Positions 1 through 13,195 of a stretch of DNA of 64,000 nt are shown piece by piece; the first letter of the stretch is position 1, and every line of letters starts with the position of its first letter. The stretch is from Costus lasius. Its lineage: Eukaryota > Streptophyta > Magnoliopsida > Zingiberales > Costaceae. The notes beneath the pieces are model-generated. The model was not told the origin of the DNA. It saw only the letters and a list, made by a program, of their open reading frames with translations, and made no database searches. The DNA lies in assembly GCA_027563935.2 (NCBI GenBank), contig CM050453.2, forward strand, positions 86,464,665 through 86,528,664, in the 5' to 3' direction. Both the position numbers and the translations under genes were made by a program.

Positions 1-1368
1 ATACCCAGGTGAGAACCTGTTTTAGTCATAGCCATGTGATTGGATGAAAACAAGTGATGACACACTTGTCCAATTGGATATCAGTACGGCAAAGAGACTG
101 TAATGCATCTGTACCTAGTTGCGATGATGGGGATGTCGATGTCGATATCCATTCCAACGACCTGGGTAGCAGCGATGCACTGCTAGGTGCCACTCACTGC
201 TTGTGATGACCTCTGGTCAGCACTGCCAGCGTCAAAGGAACCTACAGAGTCGCACACCTTGATACTTGAGTTCTCGTATTGATCGGGAAGCCTTATAATC
301 GAGTTATTGGATAACTCGGATCTAATTGGGAGATTTCATCAGCGCCAATGGGCCTGATGAGATGGAAGAATGTTATTGGAGCCAAACTTCATTTTTGGCA
401 GGTTGACCCGTATTTGACCATGGTTGGTCACATTTGGATTAGGGTTGTATTGGATTGGATCCAAGTGCTTAATCAACCCATGTAATGAAGTTTGGGCTAG
501 CTCATTATCCAATGAGGCCCAATGACAAGTTCTCATGAAGAGATGAGAGGCTAAAAGGGTATAATGGGGAGAAAGATGAACCATTAGGCGCCTAGGGGCA
601 TAATGGGGTCATGTTGGCGCCTTTTCTCCATTATGGAAGTAAATGGCGCCTCCCCTCTCTTGCTAGGATGGAATGAATGCCTTTATGGCATTGCTTGAGG
701 CGCAAGGCAAGACCTTGGCGCATAAGGAAAGGCGTGGGAACAAAAGGAAAGGTTGAATGAGAATTATGGAAATGTCTTGGAGACTTTCCTTGTCTCAAAC
801 CTCCTCATCCTAGCCCTACACTTGTCATGATCCTAGCCATTACCCTAACCGCCTCTTGCCCTATAAATGTGACCCTAGTCGCCCCCTCTTGTGGGTAATC
901 AATCCTTGAAGGCGTGAACACAAGGAGAGGGGCGAGTGCTTGGAGCAAGGGCGCATCTTCCATAACCGCAAGCCTCTTCCTCCTTTCCTCTTGGCGCAAA
1001 GAGATCTAGGGCTTGGCGGCTTGGGTAGTTTTCCCTCTTCACTTAGCGCATCTTTTCTCTAGGTGGTGCAAGAGAAGTAAAACATCTTCCTAAGGCTTGG
1101 ATCTTCTTCCCGAGGCTAGCACCGGGCGTGGAAGAAGAGAACTCAAGAGATCCGTGTGTGCGAGACTGCAGAGGGCGCACACTTGGACGCCTACATCGGC
1201 ATCGCTCCACATTGCTCCTAAGGTATTTACTAACTCATCGTGTCGACTCCCTTGCTTGCAATCTTCATTGGGTTTTTGAGACCGGCCTGTTTCGGGGACA
1301 TTCTTCCGCTGCGTAATATGTATGTCTATGGCTCTGAAAATGTAAAATGTCCCCGGGGTTTCCCAACA
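1..1368 (+). repeat. Left (5') LTR, truncated by window start
   Basis: Position 1 corresponds to 7540 in the right LTR. The repeat ends in CA at 1368, just before the primer binding site. A TATA-like box (TATAAAT) lies at 862-868 and probably starts the genomic RNA. The ORFs seen inside the repeat in several frames are short and unrelated to known proteins. Confidence 0.95.
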
Positions 1369-1369
1369 G

Positions 1370-1381
1370 TGGTATCAGAGC
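1370..1381 (+). other. Primer binding site for initiator Met tRNA
   Basis: TGGTATCAGAGC lies one base after the LTR end. This is the usual plant site complementary to the 3' end of initiator methionine tRNA, where minus-strand DNA synthesis begins. Confidence 0.93.
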
Positions 1382-3018
1382 GACTTGCAAGACTCGAACG
1401 ATGTTTTATGCTTTTCTTCCATGCTCACATGCCATATCTCTATTTTCGTAAATAGCATGATGCATGGGAATCGATTTTTCTAAAAGTAGAAAAATTAGGG
1501 TTTCTTGTTTCTATCATCCTCTCAATCTCTTTTGGTTTTTTGGACTATTTTTCTTGTTTGATTTAAAGATCAAAGGCGCACGTAATTTTGTCAAGTAGGA
1601 CGGGCATTGTGTCTTCGGACTGGCCAAGTCTCTTGATCTGACAAAATTGCCAGCCGAAAGGATCTCTGAAATCATCATGAAAAATAAATCGCAATAAACC
1701 AAAGGATTTGTGAGAAGAAGATGAGAAAAAGAAACTAGTTTTATAAAAAAGTAAAATTTCAGATTTTATGTTTTTCATGAGCATGTAGAATTGCATGAGT
1801 AAATACCTTGATTGTGCATGATGTTGTGATCATTAGTCAAGCCCCCCTTTGCATGCCTGCGATGTATCCTCGTGAGGCCTGCGTGCCACTTTTCTTTTTG
1901 CTTTTGAGTAAGAAGAAGACTAGGGTGGCGCATGTACTTGGATAGTGGCGCAACAAACATCAAAGAAAGAGGCGCAAGCCTGCTTAGTGGCGCAAGTTAG
2001 GCTTGGCCGAACCCTTGGGTTTGAGAGCTAGCTAACTTGGCTTCTTTCATTGTGGCGCATCCTCATTGGAGGAAGACCATGGCATTGGCCGAACCTATGG
2101 GGAACTCTGAAAGTGTACCTCTAGGGTTTGAGAGCTAAACCATGAGAGAAGGACCTTGGAACCAACCTTGAAGTTCAAGCTAGAGGTCGGCTAGGCTAGG
2201 TCTAATTTTTGGGGCTTGAGTTCTAGGACAAGAGTTGAACCTATTTCATAGCATGGATTGGTTCAATGTCTTGTATAGGATATGATCACATCATCCTTTA
2301 CTGCTTTTATTATTATCTGCAGAAGCATGCCTAAAATGTTTTACCGTTATCACTATAGGATTGCATGCCTGTAATGATAGACATAAGATAAAACTGAGAT
2401 GATGAGACCTTAAACAAAAACCCTCAATTAAAATATCAAGTCTGGTAGTCTTCTAACGCGTAGCCCTCACTAAGCTATCGATCAGTGGAGTTGTGAATTG
2501 TTTCCCACCCTCGTGGGACACACCCACTTATCTTTAGAAAGTGCGTGGTGGCAATGGTTTCCCCAGTCCAGTTTTAACCTGGACGTGCCTTCACAAAGAA
2601 ACTCGTTGGCCCTGGGCATAACGGTTAGGAATGGACTTGACTAGAAGTTCACATGTGCTAGGCACATGGTGAAAGTCTAGAGGCATCGTTGAGAGGAAAA
2701 GGTTTCATGTTGTATCCAGCCCTCGCTGGACATGAAATGCCCAGACTGTCTCAACAAGGGGAGTTGCTTGGAGCAATCGGCCGGCGCGCCCACCTTAGGA
2801 AGCATGGGTTACTTTGTGCATCTCATCCCACCCTCGTGGGACGCGAAGCTTCATGTGAAATAAGGATCTCATCTCACTAGGAAGTCTTAAACTTCCCGAT
2901 TGACTTTGTGGGTTGTCAATACGAATTTAAAATAGTGAGAGCAGAAATCATTTAAAACAAGTCCAGTTTAAATAATTCGAAGTAGTACTAATCTGTTCTT
3001 CTTGGGTGTTGTAGAACA
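1382..3018 (+). other. Untranslated leader of the Copia element
   Basis: About 1.6 kb between the primer site and the gag start, with no convincing ORF. Its last 400 bases hold a cluster of hairpins (listed separately). A leader this long is where packaging or dimerisation signals of retroelement RNA are expected; that role is inferred here. Confidence 0.7.
2503..2896 (+). promoter_or_regulatory. Cluster of five hairpins in the Copia leader
   Basis: Three hairpins share the tetraloop CCTC: 2503-2518 (stem TCCCAC/GTGGGA), 2715-2730 (TCCAGC/GCTGGA) and 2826-2841 (TCCCAC/GTGGGA). The middle one has changed both stem sides together, keeping pairing, and is extended by an outer stem TTTCATG (2703-2709) / CATGAAA (2731-2737). 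Between them, 2641-2680 folds into a long stem: CTAGA, TTCA, CATGTGC, loop TAG, GCACATG, TGAA, TCTAG. At 2880-2896 lies GGAAGT, loop CTTAA, ACTTCC. I infer a structured RNA element, possibly for packaging. Confidence 0.6.
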
Positions 3019-6000
3019 ATGGCTACGAACACTGGCGGATTATCACTGCGATCACTCCTTGATAAGGATAAGTTAGTTGGAACTAACTTTATGGATTGGC
3101 ATCAGAATTTGAGGATAGTCCTCAAGCTCGAGAAGAAGCTGTATGTCCTTGAATAGCCTCTTCCTGCGGCTCCTCCGCCTAATGCCCGAACGGCAGACAG
3201 AGATGCTTATAGAAAGCATCAGGATGACTCTTTGGAGGTTGCATGTCTTATGCTAGCCAGTATGGCACCTGAACTGCAGGTGCAATATGAGGAGCAGAAC
3301 GCTTTTTAGATGATTACTCGTCTGAAACAGATGTTCGAGGCTCAAGCTAGAACTGAGAGATTTGACACAGCCAAAGCAGTCTTTCGGTGCAAGTTGTCTG
3401 AAGGTGCACCAATGAGACCCCATGTTCTCAAACTCATTGGGAATGTGGATCATCTCAGGAGACTGGGACACACCATAGACAACGAGCTGGTTGTGGATCT
3501 TATTCTTCATTCCCTGCCCCCTAGCTTCAGTCCGTTTATCATTAACTTCAACATGAACCGGATTGAGTGCACACGGGAGGAATTGATGAATATGCTCCAA
3601 ACAGCCGAGCGAGAGATGGGTAAGACCAAACCCAATTCTGTTCTTTTGGTCCCTGCGACCAAGAAGATAAAGAAGAAGGGTAAGGCACGTGCTAAGAGCA
3701 GTGCCAGAGGTCCTACCAAAGCACTGAAGAAAAAGGCGAAGAAGTCAAAGGAACAGAGGTGTTTTCACTGTGGCGAGCAGGGCCACTGGAGAAGGGACTG
3801 CAAGCAGCTTCAGAATGAGGAGAAGAAAGGCTTGGCCTTAACTTCTAGCTCAGGTATCTATGTTACAGAAGTCAATCTTTCTACTTCTATGTCATGGGTA
3901 TTGGATACCGCATGTAGAGCTCATATTTGTACAAATATGCAGGGGCTCAAGAAAAGTAGATTGGTGCGGCTAGGAGAGATTGACCTACGCGTTGGAAATG
4001 GGGCACAGGTTGCTGCTATTGCTGTAGGCATTTTGACTCTCTCCTTGCCTTCTGGACTTCAATTAGAACTAGACAATTGCTTTTGTGTACCTTCGTTAAC
4101 AAAGAACATTGTATCCATTCCTTGCTTGGCAAGGAAAGGATTTGAATTTGAAATAAATAAGAACTCCTGTTCTTTTTCATTTGCAAATATGTTCTATGGG
4201 AAGGGTACTTTATGCAATGGTCTGTATATCTTGGATATGGAAAGTTCTGTTTGTAACATAAGCAATAAAAGGACCAAACTGAGTGGTTTAGTTGGTGCTT
4301 TCCTATGGCACTGTCGATTAGCCCATATAAACAAGAATCGCATCCAACAACTCCATGCAAATGGATTGTTATATTCAAGTTCCTTGGAGGAATTTGATAC
4401 TTGTGAACCTTGTTTATTAGGGAAAATGACAAAGGAACCCTTCACCAAGATTGGTGAGAGGGCAGAAGGTTTATTGGATCTCATACATACTGATGTGTGT
4501 GGGCCCTTCAATAAACAAGCCAGAGGAGGGTACAACTACTTCATTACCTTCACTGATGACTTCAGTAGGTATGGTTATGTCTACTTAATGAGACATAAAT
4601 CTGAATCCTTTGAGAAATTCAAGGAGTTCAAGAATGAAGTAGAGAACCAGCTTGGAAGATCCATTAAAGCTCTTCGATCAGATCGAGGTGGAGAATACCT
4701 GAGTGGTGAGTTCTTTGACTATCTGAGAGAGTGTGGGATCATATCCCAACTCACTCCTCCTGGAACACCTCAATGGAATGGTGTGTCTGAAAGGAGAAAT
4801 CGAACTTTATTAGATATGGTTCGATCCATGATGAGTCATGCAACTCTACCTTCATCATTCTGGGGGCATGCACTAGAAACAGCTTCTCTGATACTGAATA
4901 ATGTTCCATCTAAGAGTGTCTCCAAAATACCATACGAGGTGTGGAGTGGGAGACGCCCTAATCTCACATTTATCAGGATCTGGGGATGTGAGGCTTATGT
5001 CAAACGTCAGGATTCTAGCAAGCTAGAACCTAGATCTGATAAGTGTGTGTTTGTGGGGTATCCTAAGGAAACTAAAGGATACTACTTCTATGTCCCAACC
5101 GAGAACAAAGTTTTTGTTGCTCGGGGTGCTATCTTTCTAGAGAAAGAATTTCTTATGAAAGAAGTTAGTGGGAGGAAGTTTGACTTGGATGAGGTCCAAG
5201 TGCAAGCACAAGACAAAGAGATGGAATCTGAGCCACCTGCACCGGTTGCTAGGCAACCTGAGGCTCAGACACAGGTTCCGCGTAGGTCTGGGAGAATTCG
5301 TCGTGCACCTGAAAGGTATGGGTCGCTACCGACCCAACACGATGGGATCTTCATCATTGAGGATGAACCTAGAACCTATGATGAGGCGGTCAGTGGACCG
5401 GACTCCGAGAAATGGCTTGACGCCATGCGATCCGAGATGGATTCCATGTCGGCTAACCAAGTCTGGGATTTGGTTGAGCTGTCTGATGGGATAAAACCCA
5501 TAGGGTGTAAATGGGTCTTCAAGAAGAAGACAGACATGGATGGCAAAATAGTTACCTATAAGGGTAGACTAGTGGCTAAAGGATTTAAACAAGTCCACGG
5601 GGTGGACTATGATGAAACCTTCTCGCCAGTTGCCATGATTAAATCCATTCGGATTCTGCTTGCTATAGCTGCATATCATGACTATGAGATATGGCAGATG
5701 GATGTGAAGACAGCGTTCCTTAACGGGAAGCTGACTAAGGATGTGTATATGTCACAACCTGATGGCTTCATCCATCCTGCAGAGGCTAATAAGGTCTGCA
5801 GGCTAAAGAGGTCCATTTATGGATTAAAACAAGCATCTCGAAGTTGGAATCTTCGATTTGATGAGGCCGTGAGAGATTATGGCTTTATCAAAAGCGAAGA
5901 TGACGCCTGTGTATACAGAAAATTCAGTGGGAGCTTGGTGATTTTTCTGGTCTTGTATGTTGATGACATACTGCTCATCGGAAACAACATCCCTAGTCTT

Positions 6001-6939
6001 CAAACTGTGAAGACATGGTTGGGGAAGTGTTTCGAGATGAAAGACTTAGGGGAGGCCGCCTATATTCTAGGCGTGAGGATCTACCGGGATAGATCCAAGA
6101 GGCTTCTGGCCCTTAGTCAAAGTACTTACATTGATAAGGTACTGGAGAGGTTCTACATGGAGCAATCCAAGAAAGGATACCTTCCAGTGAGACATGGCCT
6201 TGCTCTCTCAAAGAGCTAGTGTCCTACAACACAGGCTGAGAGGGATGACATGAGTCGAATTCCTTATGCTTCGGCAGTAGGATCGATCATGTATGCAATG
6301 TTATGTACTAGACCAGATGTAGCATATGCTGTAAGCATAACCAGCCGATACCAATCCAATCCAGGTCTACATCATTGGGTGGCTGTAAAGAACATCCTAA
6401 AGTATCTGAGAAGAACTAAGGATTTGTTATTGGTCTATGGGGGACAGGAAGAGCTCAGTATGCAGGGCTATACTGACGCATCGTTCCAGTCTGACCCTGA
6501 CGACTATAGATCGCAGGCCGACTATGTGTTCAAGATAAATGGAGGCGCTGTATGCTGGAAGAGCTTCAAGCAATCCACCATAGCAGATTCTACAACCAAA
6601 GCTGAGTATGTGGCTGCTTCTGAGGCAGCCAAGGAAGCTGTTTGGATAAGGAAGTTCTTATGTGATCTTCAAGTGGTACCTAGTGCAATGGATCCCATTG
6701 AACTCTACTGTGACAACAATGGAGCAATTGCACAAGCCAAGGAACCACGGTCTCATCAAAGATCCAAGCACATACTCAGAAGATTTCACCTGATCAGAGA
6801 GATCATTGACAGAGGTGATGTCAAGATTAGCAGAGTAGACACAGAGAACAATCTGGCAGACCCATTGACCAAGGCTTTGGCGCAGCAGAAGCATGATGGT
6901 CACGCTAGAGATATGGGGTTAAGATTCCTCAACTTCTAG
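3019..6939 (+). pseudogene. Copia gag-pol polyprotein, three in-frame stops
   Basis: One frame of 1307 codons reads as a Copia polyprotein. TAG codons interrupt it at 3154-3156, 3307-3309 and 6217-6219; no frameshift was seen. In order: gag; a zinc knuckle CFHCGEQGHWRRDC from residue 248; protease motif DTAC at 296 (the usual Gly after DT is Ala); integrase HHCC region, then catalytic Asp492, Asp555 and Glu591 with the classic 35-residue gap; reverse transcriptase with YVDD at 980; RNase H with a DNNGA motif. The start at 3019 opens gag with a typical Copia N-terminus and lies about 1.65 kb past the primer site. An ATG at 3310 follows the second stop, but starting there would drop the gag N-terminus. 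The three stops and the altered protease make autonomous movement unlikely. Confidence 0.92.
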
Positions 6940-6949
6940 GTCGTAGTGC

Positions 6950-6959
6950 AAGTGGGAGA
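6950..6959 (+). other. Polypurine tract of the Copia element
   Basis: AAGTGGGAGA lies just before the right LTR. It is the usual primer for plus-strand synthesis. The same motif sits at the matching place of the older minus-strand Copia (9170-9179). Confidence 0.9.
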
Positions 6960-6960
6960 T

Positions 6961-8907
6961 TGTTAGTGTATATGCCCTAGGACCTAGTTTTGGTCAACTT
7001 ATGTACTACTTGACATTGATATTTATATATCATTCTGGCATTGTCGTTATCATTGTTTGACTACACCTGCGATTGTGTACTTACATGATAATGTCCCTGG
7101 AGACAGATTGGATCTGTGCTCAAATAATTGTCCCCAGTCGATGTACCTGAGTGGATATGGGACAGCTCTGGTACTTGAGAGACTGGTATGTGGGCTGGTT
7201 AGGCACGTGGTGCTAATGCAGACACATGGGTATATCATTGGAGGATATACTGGATAGACCCGCTATGAGGCTATGACTTGGTGTCATGAGTTATCCTCAT
7301 AAGTGACAGGAGATGCATTGATCCCTTGACTTGAGGTCATTGATCATTCTATATGGTTATGGACTTGCTTTGATACAACCTAACACCTTGCCGTAGCTGG
7401 GAGGTCATAACGGTTGTTATTGAGCATGTCATGACCCATATGAGAAGATCAATGGACAGACATAGGATTTGCCCCTTCCCTAAGGAAGCATGATATCCGT
7501 GGAGCTCCTTTATGGTTCTATAACTGAGAGTGTATGGCCATACCTAGGTGAGAACATGTTTTAGTCATATCCATGTGATTGGATGAAAACAAGTGGTGAC
7601 ACACTTGTCCAATTGGATATCAGTACGGCAAAGAGACTGTAATGCATCTGTACCTAGTTGCGATGATGGGGATGTCGATGTCGATATCCATTCCAACGAC
7701 CTGGGTAGCAGCGATGCACTGCTAGGTGCCACTCACTGCTTGTGATGACCTCTAGTCAGCACTGCCAGCGTCAAAGGAACCTACAGGGTCGCACACCTTG
7801 ATACTTGAGTTCTCGTATTGATCGGGAAGCCTTATAATCGAGTTATTGGATAACTCGGATCTAATTGGGAGATTTCATCAGCGCCAATGGGCCTGATGAG
7901 ATGGAAGAATGTTATTGGAGCCAAACTTCATTTTTGGCAGGTTGACCCGTATTTGACCATGGTTGGTCACATTTGGATTAGGGTTGCATTGGATTGGATC
8001 CAAGTGCTTAATCAACCCATGTAATGAAGTTTGGGCTAGCTCATTATCCAATGAGGCCCAATGACAAGTTCTCATGAAGAGATGAGAGGCTAAAAGGGTA
8101 TAATGGGGAGAAAGATGAACCATTAGGCGCCTAGGGGCATAATGGGGTCATGTTGGCGCCTTTGCTCCATTATGGAAGTAAATGGCGCCTCCCCTCTCTT
8201 GCTAGGATGGAATGAATGCCTTTATGGCATTGCTTGAGGCGCAAGGCAAGACCTTGGCGCATAAGGAAAGGCGTGGGAACAAAAGGAAAGGTTGAATGAG
8301 AATTATGGAAATGTCTTGGAGACTTTCCTTGTCTCAAACCTCCTCATCCTAGCCCTACACTTGTCATGATCCTAGCCATTACCCTAACAGCCTCTTGCCC
8401 TATAAATGTGACCCTAGTCGCCCCCTCTTGTGGGTAATCAATCCTTGAAGGCGTGAACACAAGGAGAGGGGCGAGTGCTTGGAGCAAGGGCGCATCTTCC
8501 ATAACCGCAAGCCTCTTCCTCCTTTCCTCTTGGCGCAAAGAGATCTAGGGCTTGGCGGCTTGGGTAGTTTTCCCTCTTCACTTGGCGCATCTTTTCTCTA
8601 GGTGGTGCAAGAGAAGTAAAACATCTTCCTAAGGCTTGGATCTTCTTCCCGAGGCTAGCACCGGGCGTGGAAGAAGAGAACTCAAGAGATCCGTGTGTGC
8701 GAGACTACAGAGGGCGCACACTTCGACGCCTACATCGGCATCGCTCCACATTGCTCCTAAGGTATTTACTAACTCATCATGTCAACTCCCTTGCTTGCGA
8801 TCTTCACTGGGTTTTTGGGACCGGCCTGTTTCGGGGACATTCTTGCGCTGCGTAATATGTATGTCTATGGCTCTGAAAATGTAAAATGTCCCCGGGGTTT
8901 CCCAACA
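6961..8907 (+). repeat. Right (3') LTR, complete, 1947 bp
   Basis: Begins TGTTAGTG after the polypurine tract and ends CCCAACA. TATA-like box at 8401-8407. It matches the left LTR over all of 1-1368. Confidence 0.95.
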
Positions 8908-9168
8908 GAAAAAACTCCTATTAATTAATTAAAGAAAATACACGCCTGTAGGGAGCATGATATATTTTATTATTATTTTTATTTCTAACTCATCATAAAG
9001 ATAGAAATAATTTTTAAGTCTCTATGCAAAATAATATTCCATACAATTTAGATAATTTTAACCGTAATAATTAATTTCTTAATTGATAAATTGAGTAAAG
9101 CTAAAATTTTAATATAGTCGTATATAATTATTTTAATATACGTGTGATCCACATTAATTGTTTTAACA
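8908..9168 (-). repeat. Truncated 3' LTR of the older Copia
   Basis: On the minus strand it starts TGTTAAAACA directly after a polypurine tract. Only the first 261 bases remain; the rest should continue left of the younger insertion, outside the window. I found no matching copy near 13.9-15.1 kb. Confidence 0.7.
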
Positions 9169-12045
9169 ATCTCCCACTTGAGCCACATATATATTATCTA
9201 ATATAATTGTTTACCTTAATGAGCTTTTTAATACTATCTTTTATGTGATATTATCTCTATCAATCTGGTCCATGAATATATTAATATAGGATCAAGGCAG
9301 CCTTCATCACAACAAGTAATGTGATTAGCCCAAACAATGGTCATGAATGTTAATACAATCAACGACATAGATCATGTATGGATGTATAACATGAAAATTT
9401 TATGTAATATGATCTTAACATGCCTATTTCTAGCTAGTCCAACTTTATTCCTTATGAGATCAAACTAAAACTTATATTCAGAGTGAAACTGAAAACTTTA
9501 TTCTTTAATGTGTACACAATATAATCCAAATATAAACTCCCGCTAAACTGATATATTGCTAAGTAATATAACACCCATATAAGCAGTATACTCATGAAAG
9601 TCCTTGGGTGGTAAACCTTTAGTAAGTGGATCCGCAGTCATGGAGTTTATATCAATGTGTTCTATAGATATCTGACCATTCTAAACTCTTTCTTTAACTA
9701 AAAATTAGGAACTTGATGCCAATGTGCTTAGACTTTGACAAACTCCTGTTGTTGTTGGAATATAATACTATAGATTTATTATTACAGAATAAATTTAGTG
9801 GTCTTTCAATATTATCTAGTCAATATTATCCAGAATGCATAGTCTTGTGATAAAATTTCATAGTCATATCCCATGGTTGGATGCCTCATAACATGCTATC
9901 AGCTGCTATGGTAGAAGAAGCTATAAGTGTCTACTTAGCACTTTTCCAAGAAATAGCTCCTTTGGCCAGTAGGAAGATGCAGCCCGAAGTAGATCTGCAA
10001 CTATCTTGGCATCCAGCAAAATCAGAATCAGAATACCCAATGATCTCTAGCTGATTTGATTTTCTATATGTGAGCATATAGTTTTTAGTTTTCTACAAAT
10101 ACCGCATAACCCTTTTTACTACTATCCAATTCTCTATTCCTAGGTTGCTTAAATATCTACCAAGCATCCCAATAATGTACGCAATATCCGGACGCATACA
10201 TACCTAAGCATATATCAAACTCCTCATAGTAGAGGCATAAGGAATCTTTTGCATTTCTTTAGTTTTAAAATTATTCTTGGGGTATTGTTTGAGACTAAAT
10301 TTGTCTCCTTTAGCAACAGGAGTATCTTCTGGTTTACAATCATGTATATTATATCTTTTTAATACCCTTTCGATTTAGCTATTTTATGATAATCCAAGTA
10401 TACCCAGATAACAATCTCAATGTATCTTTATACCTAATACAAAAGAGGCATCCCTAAGATCTTCCATCTCAAATTTCTTTAATAGAAATCTCTTGGTTTA
10501 ATGCAATAAGCCAATATCATTACTGGCAAGCAATATGTCATCGACATATAAAATCAGAAAATATATTTACTCCTACTAAACTTGTGGTACATACAATCAT
10601 CTACTACATTTATCTCAAAACCAAAGGAGATGACTATTTGATGAAATTTATAATACCACTAACAAGAAGCCTACTTAAGTTCATAGATGAATTTTTTTAG
10701 TTTACAAACCAGTTGTTTCGAATCTTCTAATATATATATCGTTTCCTCAATGTCTCTATTGAGAAATACAATCTTTACATCCATCTGATGTAGCTCAAGA
10801 TCAAAATGAGCTACTAATATCATAATAATTCTAAAAGAGTCTTTCAACAATACCGGAGAGAAAGTCTCTCTGTAGTCAATGTCTTCCTTTTGAGTAAAGT
10901 CTTTTGCAACAAGATGCGTCTTATATATCTCAACACTACCTTTTGAATCCCTCTTCATTTTAAATATTCATTTACAACTAATGGATTTCACACCTTCAGG
11001 TAGTGATTCAAGATCCCAAACGTTATTATCAAGCATAGACTTTAACTCCTCATTCATGGCTTCAATCCACTTTTAAGAATTAGAACTTTCTATGGCTTAG
11101 TGGAAGTTGATTGGATCATCCTCCACCATTCTAATATCATGTTCATGGAGAAATACAACATAATCATCTGGAATCTCAGTCCTCCTTTCTCTAGTAGATC
11201 TCCTTAAAGATATTTCTTCTTGAGTATGATGAGTTTATTTTTCTGTAGCAACTTCTTAATTTAAATCAAGGGGTTCATCTGAATTCACTAGTTAAGGAAT
11301 CTCAAGAACTGAAATCTAAATATCAGGAACTAAAATCTGATCATTCTCACTAGTGATCAAGGGAAAAGTAATGAATTCCTCTTCAAAAACAAAGTCTTTA
11401 ATTTTATTATTCTCCCTCCCAAACTCATCATCCTCAAAGAATTTAGCAATTCTCGTCTCAAAGATAGATTTATCAATAGGATTATAAAACTTATAACCCC
11501 TAGACCTTTCAGCATAACCAACAAAATAATAACTAATAGTTATAGAGTCCAATTTTCTTTCATTTAGGCTATAAGGCTTGCTTCAGTTGCACAACCCCAA
11601 ATATGCAAATGCTTTAGGCTAGGTTTATTACCTATCCAAAGCTCATAAGGGATTTTATTATTTGCTTTAGTTGGAACTTTGTTAAGAATATAAACTGTAG
11701 TTTTTAATGCCTCTCCCTAGAGAGATTCTGGTAAAGAAGAATGGCTAATCATACTTCTTACCAGGCATAGTGTACAAAGGGATGATACCACACTCCTCTA
11801 AGAATTTAGCAAAAGGACCTGGACGTTGCTCTCCTAATCCATCATATTTGTTGTAGTACTCACCACTATGATCAAATCTGATGCTCTTAATAGTCTTGCC
11901 AAGTTGATTCTTAATTTTTGCCTTGAAACTTTTGAATATGTCTAATGCCTGTGACTTATCATGAATAAGATAGAGGTAGCCATATCTGGAGTGATCGTCT
12001 ATGAATGTAATAAAATATCGTTGATCATTCCAAGAAGCCGAAGTG

Positions 12046-12069
12046 ATATATATATATATATATATATAT
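12046..12069. repeat. (TA)n microsatellite
   Basis: About 12 TA units inside the decayed integrase region. Because the ORF runs through it, the translation there (YIYIYI) is not real protein. Confidence 0.85.
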
Positions 12070-13195
12070 AAAAGACGTTTGAAGTTTGAAGTTCTATTGG
12101 CTCCTAATTTCTTCTTTATGTTTGTCTGTTTTTCCTTTATACAATTAATACAAATTTCAAAATCTGTAAAATCAAAGAGCTCAAGAATTTCATCAGACAC
12201 AAGTCTTTCCATTCTCTGTCTGGAGAATACGACCTAATCTTTTATGCCATAGGAATGAGGAATTCTCATTTATTAATTTTCACTTTGTACCATATATATG
12301 CATGGTTTCATTAAATGAAGCAATTGTATCTAACACGTAAAGGTTATTAAAAGAACTTAATAGATTAGTGCTAATAAGATTTGAATCTTTAGACAAAATA
12401 AATTTACTATTCCCAAATGAACAATAATTTCTTGATTTGTCCAAAACAAGAATAGAAACTAAATTCTAGCTTAAAGATGAAACAACAAATATCTCATTCA
12501 AATCTAAATAGTAACAAGTCTTACATAATAACCAAAGCATGTCTATTACTTGAACTTCAACTATTTTGCTATCGCCCATATAGATATAGATGAATATTTC
12601 AGGATCAATTAACTTTCAACAATTCAGGTAACCCTGCATGGACACTTATGTGAGTAGTGGCAGCCGAATCCACTCACTATGTATGTCTAGGTATATCAAC
12701 TAAATTAACTTCAAAACAAATCAAAGTGAGAAGTGTACATCTCTTTATGCACACCATTCATGATACTTGGTGCAGTTCCTTTTGGTATGACCACCACCTT
12801 TGCAGAAGAAATATGTGAATACCTGAGTCTGTTCCTTCTTTTGTTTCTTTTGTGGTGTACTCACTGTAGTTTATTTTATCTTTTTTTTGTTTTGATTAGC
12901 TTTGAGGCATAGGTCAAATGAAAACCTTCTGTCTTCTCTTGCTTCAATCTCTTTACCTCTTGCACACAATGAGAAATTAACTCATTAATAGTTCATTTAT
13001 CCTTTTGGCAGTTATAGCTAACCTTAAATTGGTTAAACTTGAGTAGGAAAAGAAATCAAAACCAAATCCACGAGCAAATCTTCAGACAGCTCTAACCTTA
13101 GTGCCTTTAGTTTTGAAGCAATGTAAAATATTTCCATGATGTACTCCTTGATGTTTTCTTTGTCTTTATACTTTAAGGAGACGAGATTTGCTAAC

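Larger units (their letters stand above)
1..8907 (+). mobile_element. Ty1/Copia LTR retrotransposon, young, left end outside window
   Basis: Two long direct repeats (1-1368 and 6961-8907) bracket a primer site, a leader, a gag-pol frame in Copia order (integrase before reverse transcriptase) and a polypurine tract. The repeats align at a constant offset of 7539 bases with no net indel. By eye I count about 18 substitutions in 1368 bases (about 1.3%), so the insertion is recent. The first 579 bases of the left LTR lie outside the window. LTR ends are TG and CA. The element landed in the 3' LTR of an older minus-strand Copia; the 5 bases after its right end are GAAAA, and the matching copy should lie left of the window. 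LTRs near 1.95 kb resemble the Angela/Tork group, but that placement is a guess. Confidence 0.95.

Noticed and set aside
1370..1381. tRNA gene at the TGGTATCAGAGC motif
   Set aside because: This is the short primer site of a retroelement; no cloverleaf surrounds it. The same holds at 61981.
4016..4535. Minus-strand ORFs of 138 and 113 codons
   Set aside because: Antisense to the Copia integrase region; no domain.
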